The position numbers and the translations under genes are program-made. From the NCBI GenBank assembly GCA_037447655.1, contig JBBHKE010000440.1, positions 62,001-126,000 on the forward strand: a stretch of 64,000 nt of DNA, read 5' to 3'. Positions 22,645 through 36,132 of the stretch are shown piece by piece. The notes below the pieces were generated by a model. It was given only the letters and a program-made list of their open reading frames with translations, was not told where the DNA came from and searched no databases. Position 1 is the first letter of the stretch. Each line of letters opens with the position of its first letter. This stretch comes from Zygnema cylindricum (lineage: Eukaryota > Streptophyta > Zygnematophyceae > Zygnematales > Zygnemataceae).

Positions 22645-24118
22645 TCTTTGTCAAGCGCGTGTGCATCTTCGGCACATTTGCACTCCCAAGAGTTCCGGGG
22701 CTTCATTCCACTTCGTAAGGACTCTAGCGTACGGAGAAGGAAGAGGACAATCAGCCGGATCAGATCTTTCTATTTTCATCCTGGAACACTACGCAATTTG
22801 GTTCACTTTAAACGGAGGTCGACTGAGGAGTTAGTCCGGTGCAAAGTGTCTAATCCATTATAGTGTGTGTTCTGTGTAGCTCTAGTAGAGGGATACCTTA
22901 GAGAACAACACGTAACATTTGGGGTTATCCCGTAGATCTTACAGTTAGCTGTCTGTATGATGTTAGTTCAAGCCCAACCACCGGGCAAAGCATTTATGAC
23001 GTTGGGACAAAGTTAGGTGGTTTCACGTCGAGTCAGAACTTTGTTTCATTTTGTGTGTGATAGAAGGACCCTCGGCTGCTAATCCAGCCGGGACCAGTTG
23101 TCTAATTTTTAGCCCTGAGTGTAGTACAGTCTGTTTTGTCTTATGTCAATACGATAACAATTGCTGGCCACTGATTGGCTCGTCACATTGCTTTGACTTT
23201 GGAACTTGCGGTAGGACAAACTCTGGTTGTATAAGGCACTTGGGGCCAAAGGAGACAGGTTGCTTTTTCAGTACTGTCTCCTGAGAAAACCCCCAGAGAA
23301 TTAAATCAATCTTTCTGTTGGAGAACGGTTGCATTATGATGTTGACTCTATTGCCATCTTTGTTTTGGATTGTCTTGTGTGGAGATCGTAGCACAGGTGG
23401 GTAGTTGGCACTATCTCCTCTTTGGGTGGTTTGGACTTTCCCTGTTTGAAACTAAGAAGAGTCTTGTCGGATCCTTGCGGTGGAACCGGGAGGGTTGAGG
23501 GAGACTCATACCTAACTTCGGGGCCATTAGGAGAGGTTTTCTTCTGCTGAGTTTGGTCATCGTTGCACTCCGGGGTATGTGAATTCGCTTCACCATTATC
23601 ATTCATTTCTATCTTTAATTCCATTCTCTGGGGCAACGCGATATTGTTTAATCTGAAAAGCCGATATTTGTTGTTTCTATATTTCTGCGTGGGAGTTATT
23701 TGCACACTCTTGTGGTCATCTTTGGGTTTGTCCAGAATTTTGCGGAAAGGATCGGACGACTCTCATTTCCTTCCTATTCTTTGGAGAGTAGCTGGGAGTG
23801 TGGCATTTCGTGGGCGTCCAGCGGAGTAGCACAGTACTGAAAAAGCAACTATCCCCTTTTGTTTAAGAGGATAGGTGCTTAGGGTGGTGTATTTGATCCG
23901 AGAGATCTAGCTCATCTGCTCGTGTAAGTCATGGGCGGAGGTGAAGCTCCGGATAGGGATCCTTCCGGTGTTAGTCCGGAAGAATAGGAAAGAGAATAAG
24001 GGGTGGCACATGAGGAAGAGTCCCAGGTGCTTGAGGAATCATTTAGCAAATCGGTCCCTTTCAATAACTTGCTATTTCGGCATTCTGGCTCCACTGTGAG
24101 CCGTTAGATCACCCCCGG
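22645..24118. other. Unassigned sequence between J2 and E
   Basis: About 1.5 kb with higher GC than the surroundings and several 60-120 codon open frames. The longest is hydrophilic and on the minus strand at 23705-23334. None shows a motif I recognise, splice structure or repeated copy in the window. It may be the rest of J2 or a different element. Confidence 0.4.
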
Positions 24119-24540
24119 AAATTTAATATTGTCCGTCAAAATTAAATGTCGATTCGTTTATTTCGTGAGGTCCGATTTTGCGCTGACCGGTATGTTTCCA
24201 TGCATAAATCGTCTCGTAAATTGTTAAATGGAATATCCGGCGTCGTACATTTTTAATAAATATCGCGTCATATACGCGTATCACTACTTCAAGACCTACT
24301 AGATAAGGCGGACGGCTAGTCTGTACGGCGGTCATCTAGAGGTATTTGGATCAAGTCCCACAATTAGAAAAAAATATTTTGTAGAAAACTATATTAGTGA
24401 TCTGCCTGTCTTTTAGCTGTTACAGGCAGCCATGGTTGCATGGGTGCTTGCAGGTCCTCAGTGACTACGACAAGTATGAGGGCTACAGTAAGGTCACAAT
24501 AAAGACTACAAAATACCTCTCTTTTCAACACCCCCCTTTT
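24119..24540 (-). repeat. Element E 3' LTR, truncated
   Basis: It starts with TGTTG at 24540 next to a G-rich polypurine tract (24541-24556) and shares the conserved CATGGCTGCC and GTAGTCACTGAGG words with other LTRs. Similarity to the G LTR stops at about 24119, leaving roughly 40 percent of a normal LTR. Confidence 0.7.
24348..24358 (+). promoter_or_regulatory. B-box match, antisense in E LTR
   Basis: GGATCAAGTCC fits GGWTCRANNCC. No TTTT follows within 15 bp in this copy, unlike in the other families. Confidence 0.4.
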
Positions 24541-24549
24541 TTTATAGTC

Positions 24550-27500
24550 TATCTTTTGCTTTAGTCCACATTTCTCCCTACAAAATATCAATTTAGGAGA
24601 AGGAACCGGTTTAGTTATCATATCTGCTACCATATCACCATCTGGTCTATATTCCAAACTAATGATTTTATTCTCAACTTTCTCCCTAACAAAGCTCTAA
24701 CCAATATCCATGTGTTTTGCTTTAAAATGATGCTTAGGGTTTGCTGCAATTGCAATCGCAGCTTGATTATCACAAAATATCTTTTATACTCCATTCTTCA
24801 TGTATCCCAATTCTTGAAGCAAAGATTTCACCCACATTAATTCTTTCACAGCCGAACAAGAGGCCATATTCTCAGCCTCCATGGTGGACTGAGCAAGCGT
24901 CTTTTGTTGCTAACTGCTCCAACAGCAAGCTCCATTCCCAACATACAACACATACCTAGAAGTACACCTCCTCATCTGAGCATCCCTATAACTTGCATCG
25001 CTTTCATTAGTGATGTCAGTATTATCCCCTCCAAGATGCAACCAGAAATCTCTCGTTCCTACCAAATACTACATGACCCTTTTGGCCGCTTCCCAATCTT
25101 TCTTCTTAGGATCATTCTGAATCCTACTTAATACTCCCGCAGCAGCAGCTATATCAGGACGAGTACAGTTCATAAAGTAGATCAAACTAGCGACAACCAG
25201 TATGTACAGAATAGTTTGCATGAATTTGCTTTCCTCAAGTCCTAGCTCATTAACCAAGATCAAGACTCCCTCCTCTGAGCTCCCCTCATTTCCCTTCTTT
25301 AAGTCCATTGGAGTTGTACAGCTATTTGCTTTTTCCATTTGAAAATTTTCAAGCATATTCCCAATTGCTTCCTTTTGAGTTAGTCTAATTGTTTCCTTTT
25401 TTCTATCCCTCTCCATTTGAATTCCCAAAATGTACTTTGCCTTCCCCAAATCTTTCATTTCAAATCTACTCTTTAGATCCTTTTTCAATCTATAAATTTT
25501 CACCATTGATTTACTCAAATCAAACAAATCATCAACATATATGGCAATGAAAATTATACCTTCCTCATCCTCAAATAAGTAGAGGGAATGATCCGAACTA
25601 ATTTGGATATCCTAAACTTGTCAAAAACTCGTCTAACTTTTTGTTCCATTAGCGTGGAGCTTGCTTTAGTCCATAAAGGGACTTTATCAACCTGCACACC
25701 TTGCTCTCTTCTCCTTTCTCCACAAATCCATCAGGTTGTTGCATGAAAATTTCTTCTTCCAATTCTTCGTGCGAAAAAGCGGTTTTGATGTCCATTTGGT
25801 GCACTTCCAAGTCTACCGCTGCCGCAAGACTAAGTAGAATCCGGACGGAGGGGAATCTAACAACTGGAGCAAAAGTTTCCTCATAATCGATTCCCTCCTT
25901 CTGTGTGAACCCCTTTACCACTAATCTGGCTTTGTATTGCTCATAGTAATATTTGGATTGAGCTTCAACTTAAATACCCACTTTCATCTTATTGGTTTTC
26001 TATCTTGAGGACAATCCACCAACTCCTAAGTGTTTGCTTCCATAATGGAAGCCATCTCATCATTAATAGTTATTACCCATCTACCACATTCCGGACTATT
26101 AACTGCTTCTGAGTAAGTCTGGGGTTCGCTCAAATGTGACACCTTACTTACCTTGTTGTTCACTTTTCTCTGTTGAATTCTCTTGCTGCTTCTCATTCCT
26201 CCTTCAAATTCTGACGCTAGGATGGAGGGTAATCTCGGGTTTCTCCGAACGACTTCACCTTCTCCCCTATCCGTGGAGTCCAACTCCGGTCGTTCATCGT
26301 CCATTTCCTGTATTTCCTCGTTTTCTTCCTCGGTTTGTATCGCAAGTTGTGACTCCAAGAGAGGGTCACTCTCGGTCAGATTTTTCTCTTCCTCTGCACG
26401 GTTAGGCTGAACCGGAGTTCGATTAGTAGACTATGCATCTTACTCACTTTCGGATTCAATTCTAATTTTGACCGGTTTAGTGTACTTAAAGGGATCTATG
26501 GATTTTCCTTCATCCATAACTACCAAATATTTTACTAGAATTATGTCTTCTCTTCCGATATCATAAACTCTACCCTTTTACGTTCTCATCATACCCAAGT
26601 AAGTATCTTGGCTTTCCTCTAGCATCAAACTTCCTATCAGATTTTTTTGTGTTTAAACTAAACAATTGACTTCTAAACACCATTAAGTGTGATATGTTAG
26701 GTTTTCTCCGACAACATACTACGAAAAGTATCACTTAATGTACGATTTAGTCTCTCGCCTACACCATTTTGTTCTGGTTGTTGATATTTGTGTATTTTCT
26801 AGGTCTGTAAATAGGATAGAAAAAGGCAGAGGCAGTCTCCCTCTAACTCCCCTCTCCAAGCCCCCACACTTGTTGTAGTCACTAAAGGCTGGATAGGGAG
26901 CTAGAGCCATGGCTACCTAAGCTCTTTAGAGAAGACATGGGGTAAATTAGGTAGACTTAACAAAAGTTAGTTGACGGACCCAGGAATAGATCTTAGTCCC
27001 TGCCGTCCGTAAATTTTAACTAGCCATTAGCTCTAGCCGTTAAGTCTAGGACACATGTTACGATATATAGGGTTTGATAAATATATAAATCGTTACATGT
27101 AGATTTATTCGTTTAACAGCGAATAGATACTTAGCCCATAGATACAATTTGTTTTAGTACAAAGTACGGTATTGGGATAGAAGGGATATAGCGCATTTGT
27201 TTCGATAGCGAAACAAATACCGCGCGTCGAATTTCAGCGGCTAGGATTATAGCCGGTTTTGATCGGACGGCCGCGATAGGCGCCGCGATCACAGAAAAGG
27301 CATTTTTGGCATTTTACGGTCTTTCCCACGTCAGATGACACGTAGCGTGATAACATTGGATTACGGGAATTCCAGAGATTACAGGAACTAATCCTGATTT
27401 GACACGTGTCGACTTTTAGGCCGTGTTGTACAATGGTCGTACATAAAGTACACCGGCATCTGTACTTTTCTGTACGACACATTAATTTGATTGGTGTCGT

Positions 27501-29769
27501 ACTTCAGTAGATAGAGTTTTAGAGGGGGAATAAGACTTCGAAAATTTTGGGTAGGTAGCTGCCTCTCCCAAAGAGCACTCTGTATAAATGGCAAACTTTG
27601 GCCAGCCATAACTATCAATTTACTTGACCATTTACAGTGATTCTTTTTGCTGCGGACTGAGGGGAGTCCAGGCTACACAGGAGTGTAGTCGGTCAGAGTT
27701 TTTGTCTGCCAGGGTGGCTGCATTTTGAAGGGAAAGTCAAAGTGGGTGAATGTGTCCAAATCTCATATTCAAACTTTGCATTCTGTGGTGGAACTGAGCA
27801 CAGAGAAAGTGTTATTTCACAGGGGTGAATATATATTGGGGTTATGACTGTCAAGGGGTCAGTCATTTGGGTTTATATCAACTTGGAGTCGACTCTATCT
27901 AGATTAGCTTCTTTTGGATCTGCTTACTGTGAGGGCCAATGGAGGTCTCAGAGTTTCACTGGTTTCTTTGGGAAAGTCTTTGGGTGTTGAACCCCATTCT
28001 CTTTCAAGTAATCCTCAAACTCATTAGAAGTGAATTCCCCCCCATTATCACTTCTCACTCTCTTTATACGTGTCTTATGAAGATTTTCACTCCATGATTT
28101 ATATTCTTTAAAATAAGCCGAAGCCTCAGATTTTTTTTCAAGAAATATACTCTAGAGTATCTAGACCAATCATCAATAATAGTAAGCATTAATCTTTTCC
28201 CTCCAACTGATGGCACTTTGGCCGGTCCCCATATGTCAGTGTGAAACAAATCTAAAACCTTTTCACCCTTATATGTTGCGGCTTTTGGAAAAGGCAATCT
28301 GTGGGCTTTTCTTTGAGAACACCCACTACAATCATCCAAAGTCTCATTATCTCCAAAATATATGCCCTCGACTACACCCATTTTCTTCATTTCCTTTAAT
28401 CTATCTAGATGCACATGTCCCAATCTTTTATGACACATCATCAAATAACTTACACCAGCATAGTAAACTCTTGTCTTTCCATTATTAAAGTTCAGCCTAA
28501 ACATTCTTTGGCTACCCTTTTCATCTGTGAAGTACACTTCATTCTCATAGCTAGCAACAAAGACTCTTTTCTTAGTACTAGTCTCAAAACCCTTATCATC
28601 AAAGACCGACGTAGAGATAAGATTCTTGTACAACCCTAGGATAAAAATAACATCAGAGAAAGTGACTATGGATGCCTTTCCATCAACTAAGACTCTTAGA
28701 TCAGAGATCCCTCTAAATTAGTGGTGACTATTCTCCCATCCCCATACTCTATCTCTACAGTAGGGATCTTTCTCATTTTGGTAAACAATGGTTTTTCTCT
28801 ACACATATGCATAGAGGCTCCTGAATCAATAATCCATCTTTCTTCAGGAGCTTCTCTTACTCCATTGAAAGCACACTTTTGCCTCCTTAGAATCTCCGGC
28901 TCTCCTTTCACCTCCAGCTCCTCGTTGAGGAGGAGTTCTCCATCGTCCTTATCGGAGTCCTCCCCGATGACTTCTGTTGCCGCAAATTCCTTCTTTTTCT
29001 TTGCGGCTGGTTTTCCCACCTCTTCCTTCTTCAATCTCAGCTCTATCAGTTTAGTACACTCCACCATGTAATGTTTTCGGCTTCTTACGAAAGTGACAAA
29101 GCCCCTTCGGAGGCCTCGATCTAGATCCTTCAGATTGATTTCCTCTTCCCCCTCCACCAACGTTTCCATAAGGTTTCTTGGAACCCTTATCTCCCCAATT
29201 AGTTCTAGCAGCCAATGCCTGAACACTCTTTTCTCCTCTCCGAATCTCAATTGTGTTTTCTTGAACCAAAATCATTCCCACAACGAAGTTCCACATCCAT
29301 CAATGATCCGGCAAGTGCTGAACCCTGTTAAGAATGTTTTCATAATCATATGGGAGTTTCATCAACAAAGTATTCACCTTCTCTTTCTCGGTCTCCCTTT
29401 TCCCTGCACTCTCCAACTCTATAAATAACCCGGCCAAGTCATTACAAAAATCTAACATTCTTCCCCCTTTATACAAATATGCCTGTACCTTCTAATATGC
29501 CAGCTTCTCCTGCTCAATCGTACCACTCTTATAAATGTTGACAAGAGCGTCCGAGAACTTGTCCGCCCTGTCCACATGAAGATGAGGTGTAGCCACTGCC
29601 TAGGTGAGACAACGGAGAATAAAATAAGTCGCCACCCTATTGTTAAAATCCCAAATTTCACTATCATTAACCTCGGTTTTTTGAACATCTGCTACCAAAA
29701 CCGATCCAATACGCATCGGTGTAAGTTTCTCCTTCCCTTTCTCCTTCCCTATGTGCGACAGAATGCTCT
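24550..29769 (-). pseudogene. Element E: copia gag-pol pseudogene
   Basis: In order along the minus strand: gag from 29769 (N-terminus missing), a zinc knuckle near 29080 with its second Cys changed to Arg and then frameshifted, protease WIIDSGASMHMC near 28830, integrase WHKRLGH and DWSRYSRVYFL (28633-28064), solo LTR H in the middle, the integrase NGVGERLNRT end just left of it, the linker (26358-26026), reverse transcriptase (25921-25069) and RNase H to about 24560. Stops and frameshifts split it. The usual final stop codon is lost and the frame runs into the LTR. The 5' end is cut where element D begins at 29770, so it has no 5' LTR. Confidence 0.9.
26779..27958 (+). mobile_element. Solo LTR H (B family) with 5 bp target duplication
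   Basis: A 1180 bp LTR of the element B family, TG at 26779 and CA at 27958, flanked by exact CTGGT on both sides (26774-26778 and 27959-27963). It lies inside E's integrase region. TATAAA is at 27593-27598. The end carries the family ATG at 27939. No internal sequence remains, as expected after recombination between two LTRs. Confidence 0.93.
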
Positions 29770-30771
29770 TGTTGAAATTTAAGGTATTTTCTAGGTTATT
29801 TAAAGTCAAAGTGGGGAATATTGTCCAAAACACATATTGAAGCTTTGCATTTTGTGGTGGAACTGAGCACACAGAAGGTCTTCTTTTCACAGGGGTGAAG
29901 GTATATTGGGGTTCTTATTGTCAAGGGATAATTTATTTGGGTTTATATCAACTTGGAGTCGGCACTATCTAGATTAGCTTCTTTTGGATCTGCGAATTCT
30001 GTGGGCAATGGAGCCCATAGAATTTCAGAAGCCATTAGTCTTACCCAGTAGTCTAAGACTAGAGCTAAAGTATATAGGGTATGATAGCTACCTAAAGATG
30101 ATGAAATAGAGAAGTTCGATTTACTGACAAACACACTGCAATCACAAAGACACAGTTAAATAGAATTACAGTGGAAATGTACTACTTGTATTTTGACGGC
30201 TATAAATTAAGGCCGACATCAATCTAACGACAAACAAAGAAGCCGCCATCGCGGAATGGTCGATTTGGCAATTTGCGGTCATAACCACAACGGGTGATAC
30301 GTGGTAGCATGACATTGGATGACGGCATCTCCGGGACATACTATGTCGAACACAGATAAGGCAGGCGTCGTCCTTCTAGCCATGTCATACAATGGCCGTA
30401 TAGAAAGTAGTGCGGACCAAGTACCTTTCTATACTGTACCCTGAACTGATTGGCTCTGTACATCAGTAAGAGAGGGTTTAGAGAGGGGTTTAGGACTTAG
30501 AAAATTAGAGGTAGCCACCTCTCTCTCAAAGAGCTCTTGTATAAAAAGGTCATCTTTGACCATTTATAATTAACTGCTCAAGAGAGCAAATTCAAGGATT
30601 CTATTTGTGACAGACTTAAGGAAGTTAGTTCTTCTAAAGGGTGCAGCTCGGTTAGTCTGTATTCTGTCAAGGTTTTAGCAATATTCAGACAAATGTTAAA
30701 TAACTGAGGTTATCTTTGAGGCTTCTAGCAAGTTGCCTACTCTGAGTACCAATGGAGGTCTCAAAGTTGCA
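29770..30771 (+). repeat. D 5' LTR, chimeric
   Basis: The first ~35 bp match the D 3' LTR. From about 29806 to 30027 the sequence matches the last ~220 bp of a B-family LTR, ending ATAGAATTTCA. From about 30028 it resumes D LTR sequence (compare 35392 onward) to the CA at 30771. A B-family LTR insertion followed by deletion, or LTR recombination, would explain this. Confidence 0.8.
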
Positions 30772-33700
30772 CGTTATGGGCCCACCCTTTTGGGTGACCA
30801 TATTATATGGGACTCGGTTCATCTACTGGAGAGTATGATGATGGGAGCCCTATGTGAGAAAGGATTTTAAGGAATAGTGAGTGGGCGAGTAAAGCGCCCA
30901 TCCGGTCTTGTTATTCCTCAAGGGTTTAGAGGAAGCAGATTTGATTATAAACCAGATCCACCGTCATCAGAGGAATCAGAAGACAAAGAAAGTGTCGTGA
31001 TGGAAAAAGGTAAAGGAAAAGAGAAAACCGCACTTAAAGCAACCGGATATGCTTTCATGTCTCCTATTCCGAGAAATGAGGAGAATGACATCGACACATG
31101 GGACTACAACAACATGGAGGTAAAGCACTTTGTCCTCCGTCATCTCACTTAAGGACTCGCAGGACCTCATTTGCAGGTGGAAAGAGCATCTGATCCGTGG
31201 AATGCACTTATAGAGATGTAACGTAGCGGCACTATTCATGAAAAAAAGCTAGCTGATCAAAGGATCACTAGATACTTTCACAAAGGAGAGAACATGCTCG
31301 ATTTATGTAATGAGTTGACTATACTCTTCATGGAGTTAGAGTGTGCGGGAAAAATAGAAACCGAGAAGGAAAAGGTACACTATTTACTCAAGAAACTACC
31401 CGATGAGTATGAGAACATTGTAAACCGGGTACAAGATTTGCGGACTCCTGGTGGATATAGAATTCGGTAGTTGGTATGATTCTCGTCCGAGAGAATACAA
31501 TTGAGATCTGAAGGGGAGTTAAGAATGGACAAGCCTTTGCCGCTGGAGCAAGTTGGAGAAATAAAGATTCACGAAAACCCCTTGGAAGTCATGGAGTGAA
31601 AGACCTGAAAAATAAATCTGATGAATCCGAAACAAGGGGATCAAATGGGCTTTGTCATTTCTGTAAGAAACCTGGGCATTACATGGCAGAATGTACCAAC
31701 CTGACCGAGCTTTGGATAAAGGAGGGGTACACCGGGGGTCAAACACGAGGGAAGAAAAAGGCACTTGTCACACAAGTACTCGAGGAGGAATCCGATGAGG
31801 AGGACGACGAACTTCTTTTGGATGAGGAGTTGGAGGCAAAGACAGAAGTTGAAATCCCACGAAAGCAAAAATGTGCTTTTGATGGACTAAAAGGTGAAGG
31901 AGGCTGGATTGTGGATTCACGTGCATCCATGCACATATGCAAGGATAAGCATCTGTTACTAAGCTGAGAAAGATCCCTACAGTAGAGATTAAATATGTGG
32001 ATGGGAGGGTAGTGACCACTACTTATGTAGGATCGGTAGATCTGAAAGTCGTAGTGGAGGGAAAAACCTCAATAGTTATGTTCCCCGTTGCATTATTTAT
32101 TCCGACGTTAAACAAGAATCTTATTTCTACATCTGTATAAATTGATAAAGGATTTTAAACTAGCACCAAAAAATGAGTCTTTACAGCTAGCTTTGAGGAA
32201 GATGTGTATTTCACTGCTGAGAAAGGTAGCTAAGGAATGTTCAAGCTTGCTTTAAGTAATGAAAAATTCAAACTTTACTATGCAAGTGTCAATGATATTA
32301 TGTTGTGGCATAAGAGACTTGGGCATGTAAATCTAGAAAAGTTTAAAAAAATGAAAAAGTTGGGAGTAGTTGAAGGGATACGCTTTGGGGAAAATGATAA
32401 TGTGAGTGATTGCAATGGGTGTGCTCAAGGTAAAGCACACAGATGACCATTCCCAAAGGAAGCAACTTATAAAGGAGAAAAAGTTCTTGATTTGGTACAC
32501 ACGGACATTTGGGGACCGGCGAGAGTGCCATCACCCGGAGGCAAAAGATTTATGCTAACCATTTCTGATGATTGGTCCCGGTACTCCCGAGTATACTTTC
32601 TGAAAAATAAATCAGAAACTCCGGAGTATTTCAAACAATATAAGGCATGGGTCGAGAAACTTCACGAGACCTCAATAAAGAGAGTAAGAAGTGACAATGG
32701 AGGAGAATATACCTCCAATCAGTTTGAAGAGTTCTTAAGGGAGGATGGTGTTCAACATCAAAAGATAGTTCAAGAAAACCCGGAACGGAATGGTGTTGCC
32801 GAGAGATTGAATAGGACACTAAATGATAGTGCACGGAGTATGTTGTCATATAAAAGGATAGGAAAAAGATTTTGGGCAAAAGCTATGAATTGTGCAAATT
32901 ATTTGAGAAACAGAGTTTTAACTTCGGCGGTGAAAGGCCAAACTCCATATGAGAAATGGACCGGCTGAAAACCAGATCTATCTCATTTAAAGGTTTTTGG
33001 TAGTAAAGTCTTCAGTTTAGATACAGATAAAACAAACTGGAAACTAGATCCTAAAGGGAAACTAGGATACTTGCTAGGATATGATGAGGATGTAAAAGAG
33101 TATAGAGTGTATGATCTAAAGAGAGAAGATATAATATTAGTTAAACATCGGGTAGCTACGGATGAAGGGAAGTCGGTAGATCCCTTTAAATCCTTAAAAC
33201 CAGTCAGAATCAGAGTTGAGTCAGACAATTCTGATGACTTTCATCTCCTTAACTATCCGGGTTTTCAAGAAGACGATACTCTTGCAGGTTTGGATGATAT
33301 CCTTGCCGATTGAAAACAGACAGAGTAAGACTTGAACTTGGAAACGCCAATGACACAAGCGGAAGACGTGGTGGAAACGGATATGGATCCAAGGGACAGG
33401 GGAGAAGCCGTGGTGAATCGAAAGAATCCACGAGAACTATCTATTCCAGCCGCAGATTTTGAGAGAGGGAGAAGAAGCAGCAAAAGGCTTCAAGAGAAAC
33501 AAGTTAATAACAAGGTAACTAAACTATCTCACCCGGATGAACCTCAAACATATGAAGAGGCAATGAACTGTCCGGAAAGAAACCGGTGGATGACGGCCAT
33601 CAATGAAGAGATGGCTTCAATCATGGCGGCTGACACATGGGAGTTGGTGGACTGTCCACCCGAAAGAAAACCAATTGGATGTAAGTGGGTTTTCAAACTA

Positions 33701-35125
33701 AAACTGAATCCGGACATTACAATTGAGCGGTATAAGGCTCGGTTAGTAGCGAAAGGTTTTACTCAGAAAGAGGGAATAGACTACGAAGAAACCTTCGCTC
33801 CGGTCATCTGATTTCCCTCGGTCCGAATACTTCTCAGTCTGGCAGCTGTAGAAGACATGGAAGTCCACCAGATGGACATAAAGACAGCGTTCCTACATGG
33901 AGAACTAGAGGAGGAGATCTTCATGCCACAACCGGAAGGATTCGTGGAACAAGGAGAGGAAAGTAAGGTATGCCGGCTTATCAAATCTCTCTATGGTTTG
34001 AAACAGGCGCCCAGACAGTGGAACAAGAAACTTGATGATTTCCTTACCAGTCTGGGATACTTTCGCATCAGTTCAGACCATTCAATTTATGTTTTTGAAG
34101 ATGAGGAAGGTGTCATCTTTATTGCAATTTACGTCGATGATCTTCTTGTTCTAAGTAAGTCATTAAAGAAAATTTACAAACTAAAAACAGATCTAAAGGG
34201 AAGGTTCGAAATGAAAGATATGGGGGAGGCTAGATATATTTTGGGAATACAAGTAGAGAGAAATAGGAAAAAGAGGATAATTAGATTAACTCAAAAAGAG
34301 GCAATTGGAAACATGCTGGAAAAATTTCAGATGAACAAAGCCAACAGTTGCACGACTCCCATGGATCTAAAGAACGGAAGTGAGGGGAGTGAGGAAAAAG
34401 ACATCCTAATTCTAGATGATGAACTAGGTCCAAAAGAGAAGAAGTTTATGCAGACTATTCCATATAGACAGGTAGTGGGCAGTCTGATATATTTTATGAA
34501 TTGTACCAGACCGGATTTGGCAGCAGTTGTAGGAGTGCTAAGTAGGAGTCTGAATGCTCCTACCAAAAGAGATTGGGAAGCAGCAAAAAGGGTCCTCAGA
34601 TATCTCATAGGAACTAGGGATCTATGGCTGCATCTGGGTGGGGAAAACACTGACATCACCACTTGGAGTGATGGCAGCTATGGGGATGCTTCGATGAGAA
34701 GATGTACATCTGGATATGTGTTGTATGTGGGGAATGGTGCTTGTTGCTGGAGGAGTAAGCAGCCAAAGGTCATTGCTCAGTCTACCATGGAGGCAGAGTA
34801 TATGGCATCTTGCTCTGCTGTGAAGGAATTGATGTAGGTTAAATCCTTGCTTGGTGAATTGGGGCATCTTAAGAGTGGAATTCAAAAAATATTCTGTGAT
34901 AATCAAGCAGCAATTGCAATTGCTGCTAATCCCAAACATCATTTTAAGGCAAAACAAATGGACATCAGACTTAGCTTTGTTAGGGAAAAGGTGGAGAACA
35001 AAATAATAAGTCTAGGATACAGACTAGACAGTGAGATGGTGGCAGACATGATGACCAAGCCGGTACCTTCGCCTAAATTAATTTTCTGCAGAGAGAGATG
35101 TGGATATAAAATCAAAAGTGACTAG
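30752..35125 (+). pseudogene. Element D gag-pol pseudogene
   Basis: A single copia gag-pol frame, now broken. The ATG at 30752 lies in the LTR and reads in frame through the primer site (VMGPP). Domains: gag with zinc knuckle CHFCKKPGHYMAEC at 31653-31694, protease with Gly changed to Arg (WIVDSRAS, 31905 onward), integrase 32237-32968 (WHKRLGH, VHTDIWGP, SDNGGEYTS, NGVAERLNRT), linker 33071-33500, reverse transcriptase about 33600-34500 (IYVDDLLVLS), RNase H about 34620-35120 (ending at a TAG). Clear nonsense changes include TGA at 33809 (Arg codon) and TAG near 34836 (Trp codon). Several frameshifts occur in gag. Cytoplasmic virus-like particle proteins are the family role. This copy cannot make them. 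Confidence 0.92.
30772..30784 (+). promoter_or_regulatory. Primer-binding site of D
   Basis: CGTTATGGGCCCA, one base off the family GGTTATGGGCCCA. It is complementary to the anticodon arm of eukaryotic initiator tRNA-Met rather than to a tRNA 3' end. Confidence 0.75.
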
Positions 35126-35130
35126 AAAAT

Positions 35131-35139
35131 AAAGGGGAG
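35131..35139 (+). promoter_or_regulatory. Polypurine tract of D
   Basis: AAAGGGGAG immediately precedes the TG of the 3' LTR. The same AAGGGGAG precedes the 3' LTRs of A, B and C. Confidence 0.85.
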
Positions 35140-36132
35140 TGTTGAAATTAAAGGTATTTTCTAGGTTAGTTAAAAGATTTAAATAAAAGCAGGAAAAAGC
35201 AAAGGCAGCCTGCTTCTAGCTTCTCTCTCTACCCCCCATACTTGTCGTAGTCACTAAAGGCTGGAGAGGAAGCTAGAGCCATGGCTGCTTATGCTCCTTC
35301 TAGAGTCAGAAGGCAGATCCTTGGTAAACTTACCAAAAGGATTAGCCGGACCCCGGATTTGATCCTGGTACCTACCATCTGTCAAAGTAGCTGTTAGTTT
35401 TACCCTGTAGTCTTAGACTAGTGCTGAAGTATATAGGGTACGATAGCTACTTAAAGATGACAAAAAAGAGAAGTTCGATTTACTGACAAACGGACCACAA
35501 TCACACAAACACAGTTAAAAATAGAATTACACCGGAAATGTACTACTTGTATTTATAAAACCTATAAATTAAGACCGACATTAATCTAACGACGGAGAAA
35601 GAAGCCGGCATCGCGGAATGGTCAATTTGGCGGTTTTCGGTCACAAACACAACGGGTGACACTTGGCAGCATGACATTGGATGACGGCATCTCCGGGACA
35701 TATTATGGCGAACCCGGATATGGCAGGCGTCGTCTTTCTGGCCATATCGTACAATGGTCGTAAATAAAGTACTTCGGACCAAGTACCTTTCTGTACTGTA
35801 AATTCAATTGATTGGTTCCGTACATCAGTAGGAGAGGGTTTAGAGAGGGGTTTAGGACTTAGAAAATTAGAGATAGCCGCCTCTCTCTCACAGAGCTTTT
35901 GTATAAAAGGGTCATCTTTGACCATTGATAATTAACTGCTCAGGGAGCAAATTAAAGGATTCTTTTTGTGGCACACTCAGGGGAGTCAGCCCTTCCAAGG
36001 GGTGGAGTCTAGTCAATCTGTATTCTGTCAGGGTGTAAGCAATATTCACACAAAGCTTAAAGAACCGAGGTTATCCTAGAGGCTTCTAGCAAGCTGCCTA
36101 CTCTGAGTACCTATGGAGGTCTCAGAGTTACA
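35140..36132 (+). repeat. D 3' LTR
   Basis: 993 bp from TG at 35140 to CA at 36132. TATAAA lies at 35902-35907. It has the conserved CATGGCTGC word and an antisense B-box at 35355-35365. Confidence 0.85.
35335..35365 (-). promoter_or_regulatory. B-box and T4 run, antisense in D LTR
   Basis: On the minus strand GGATCAAATCC (35365-35355) is an exact B-box match followed by TTTT (35338-35335). Confidence 0.5.

Larger units (their letters stand above)
29770..36132 (+). mobile_element. Element D: copia LTR retrotransposon, defective
   Basis: 6.36 kb with both LTRs, a primer site, a gag-pol pseudogene and a polypurine tract. The 5 bp at the left (GCTCT) and right (CGGAG) do not match, and the flanks belong to different elements (E on the left, F-like on the right). 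The present copy is therefore probably a product of recombination. Confidence 0.85.

Noticed and set aside
23334-23705. Possible protein-coding gene on the minus strand
   Set aside because: The 123-codon hydrophilic frame has no motif, no splice context and no second copy, and overlaps other frames of similar length.
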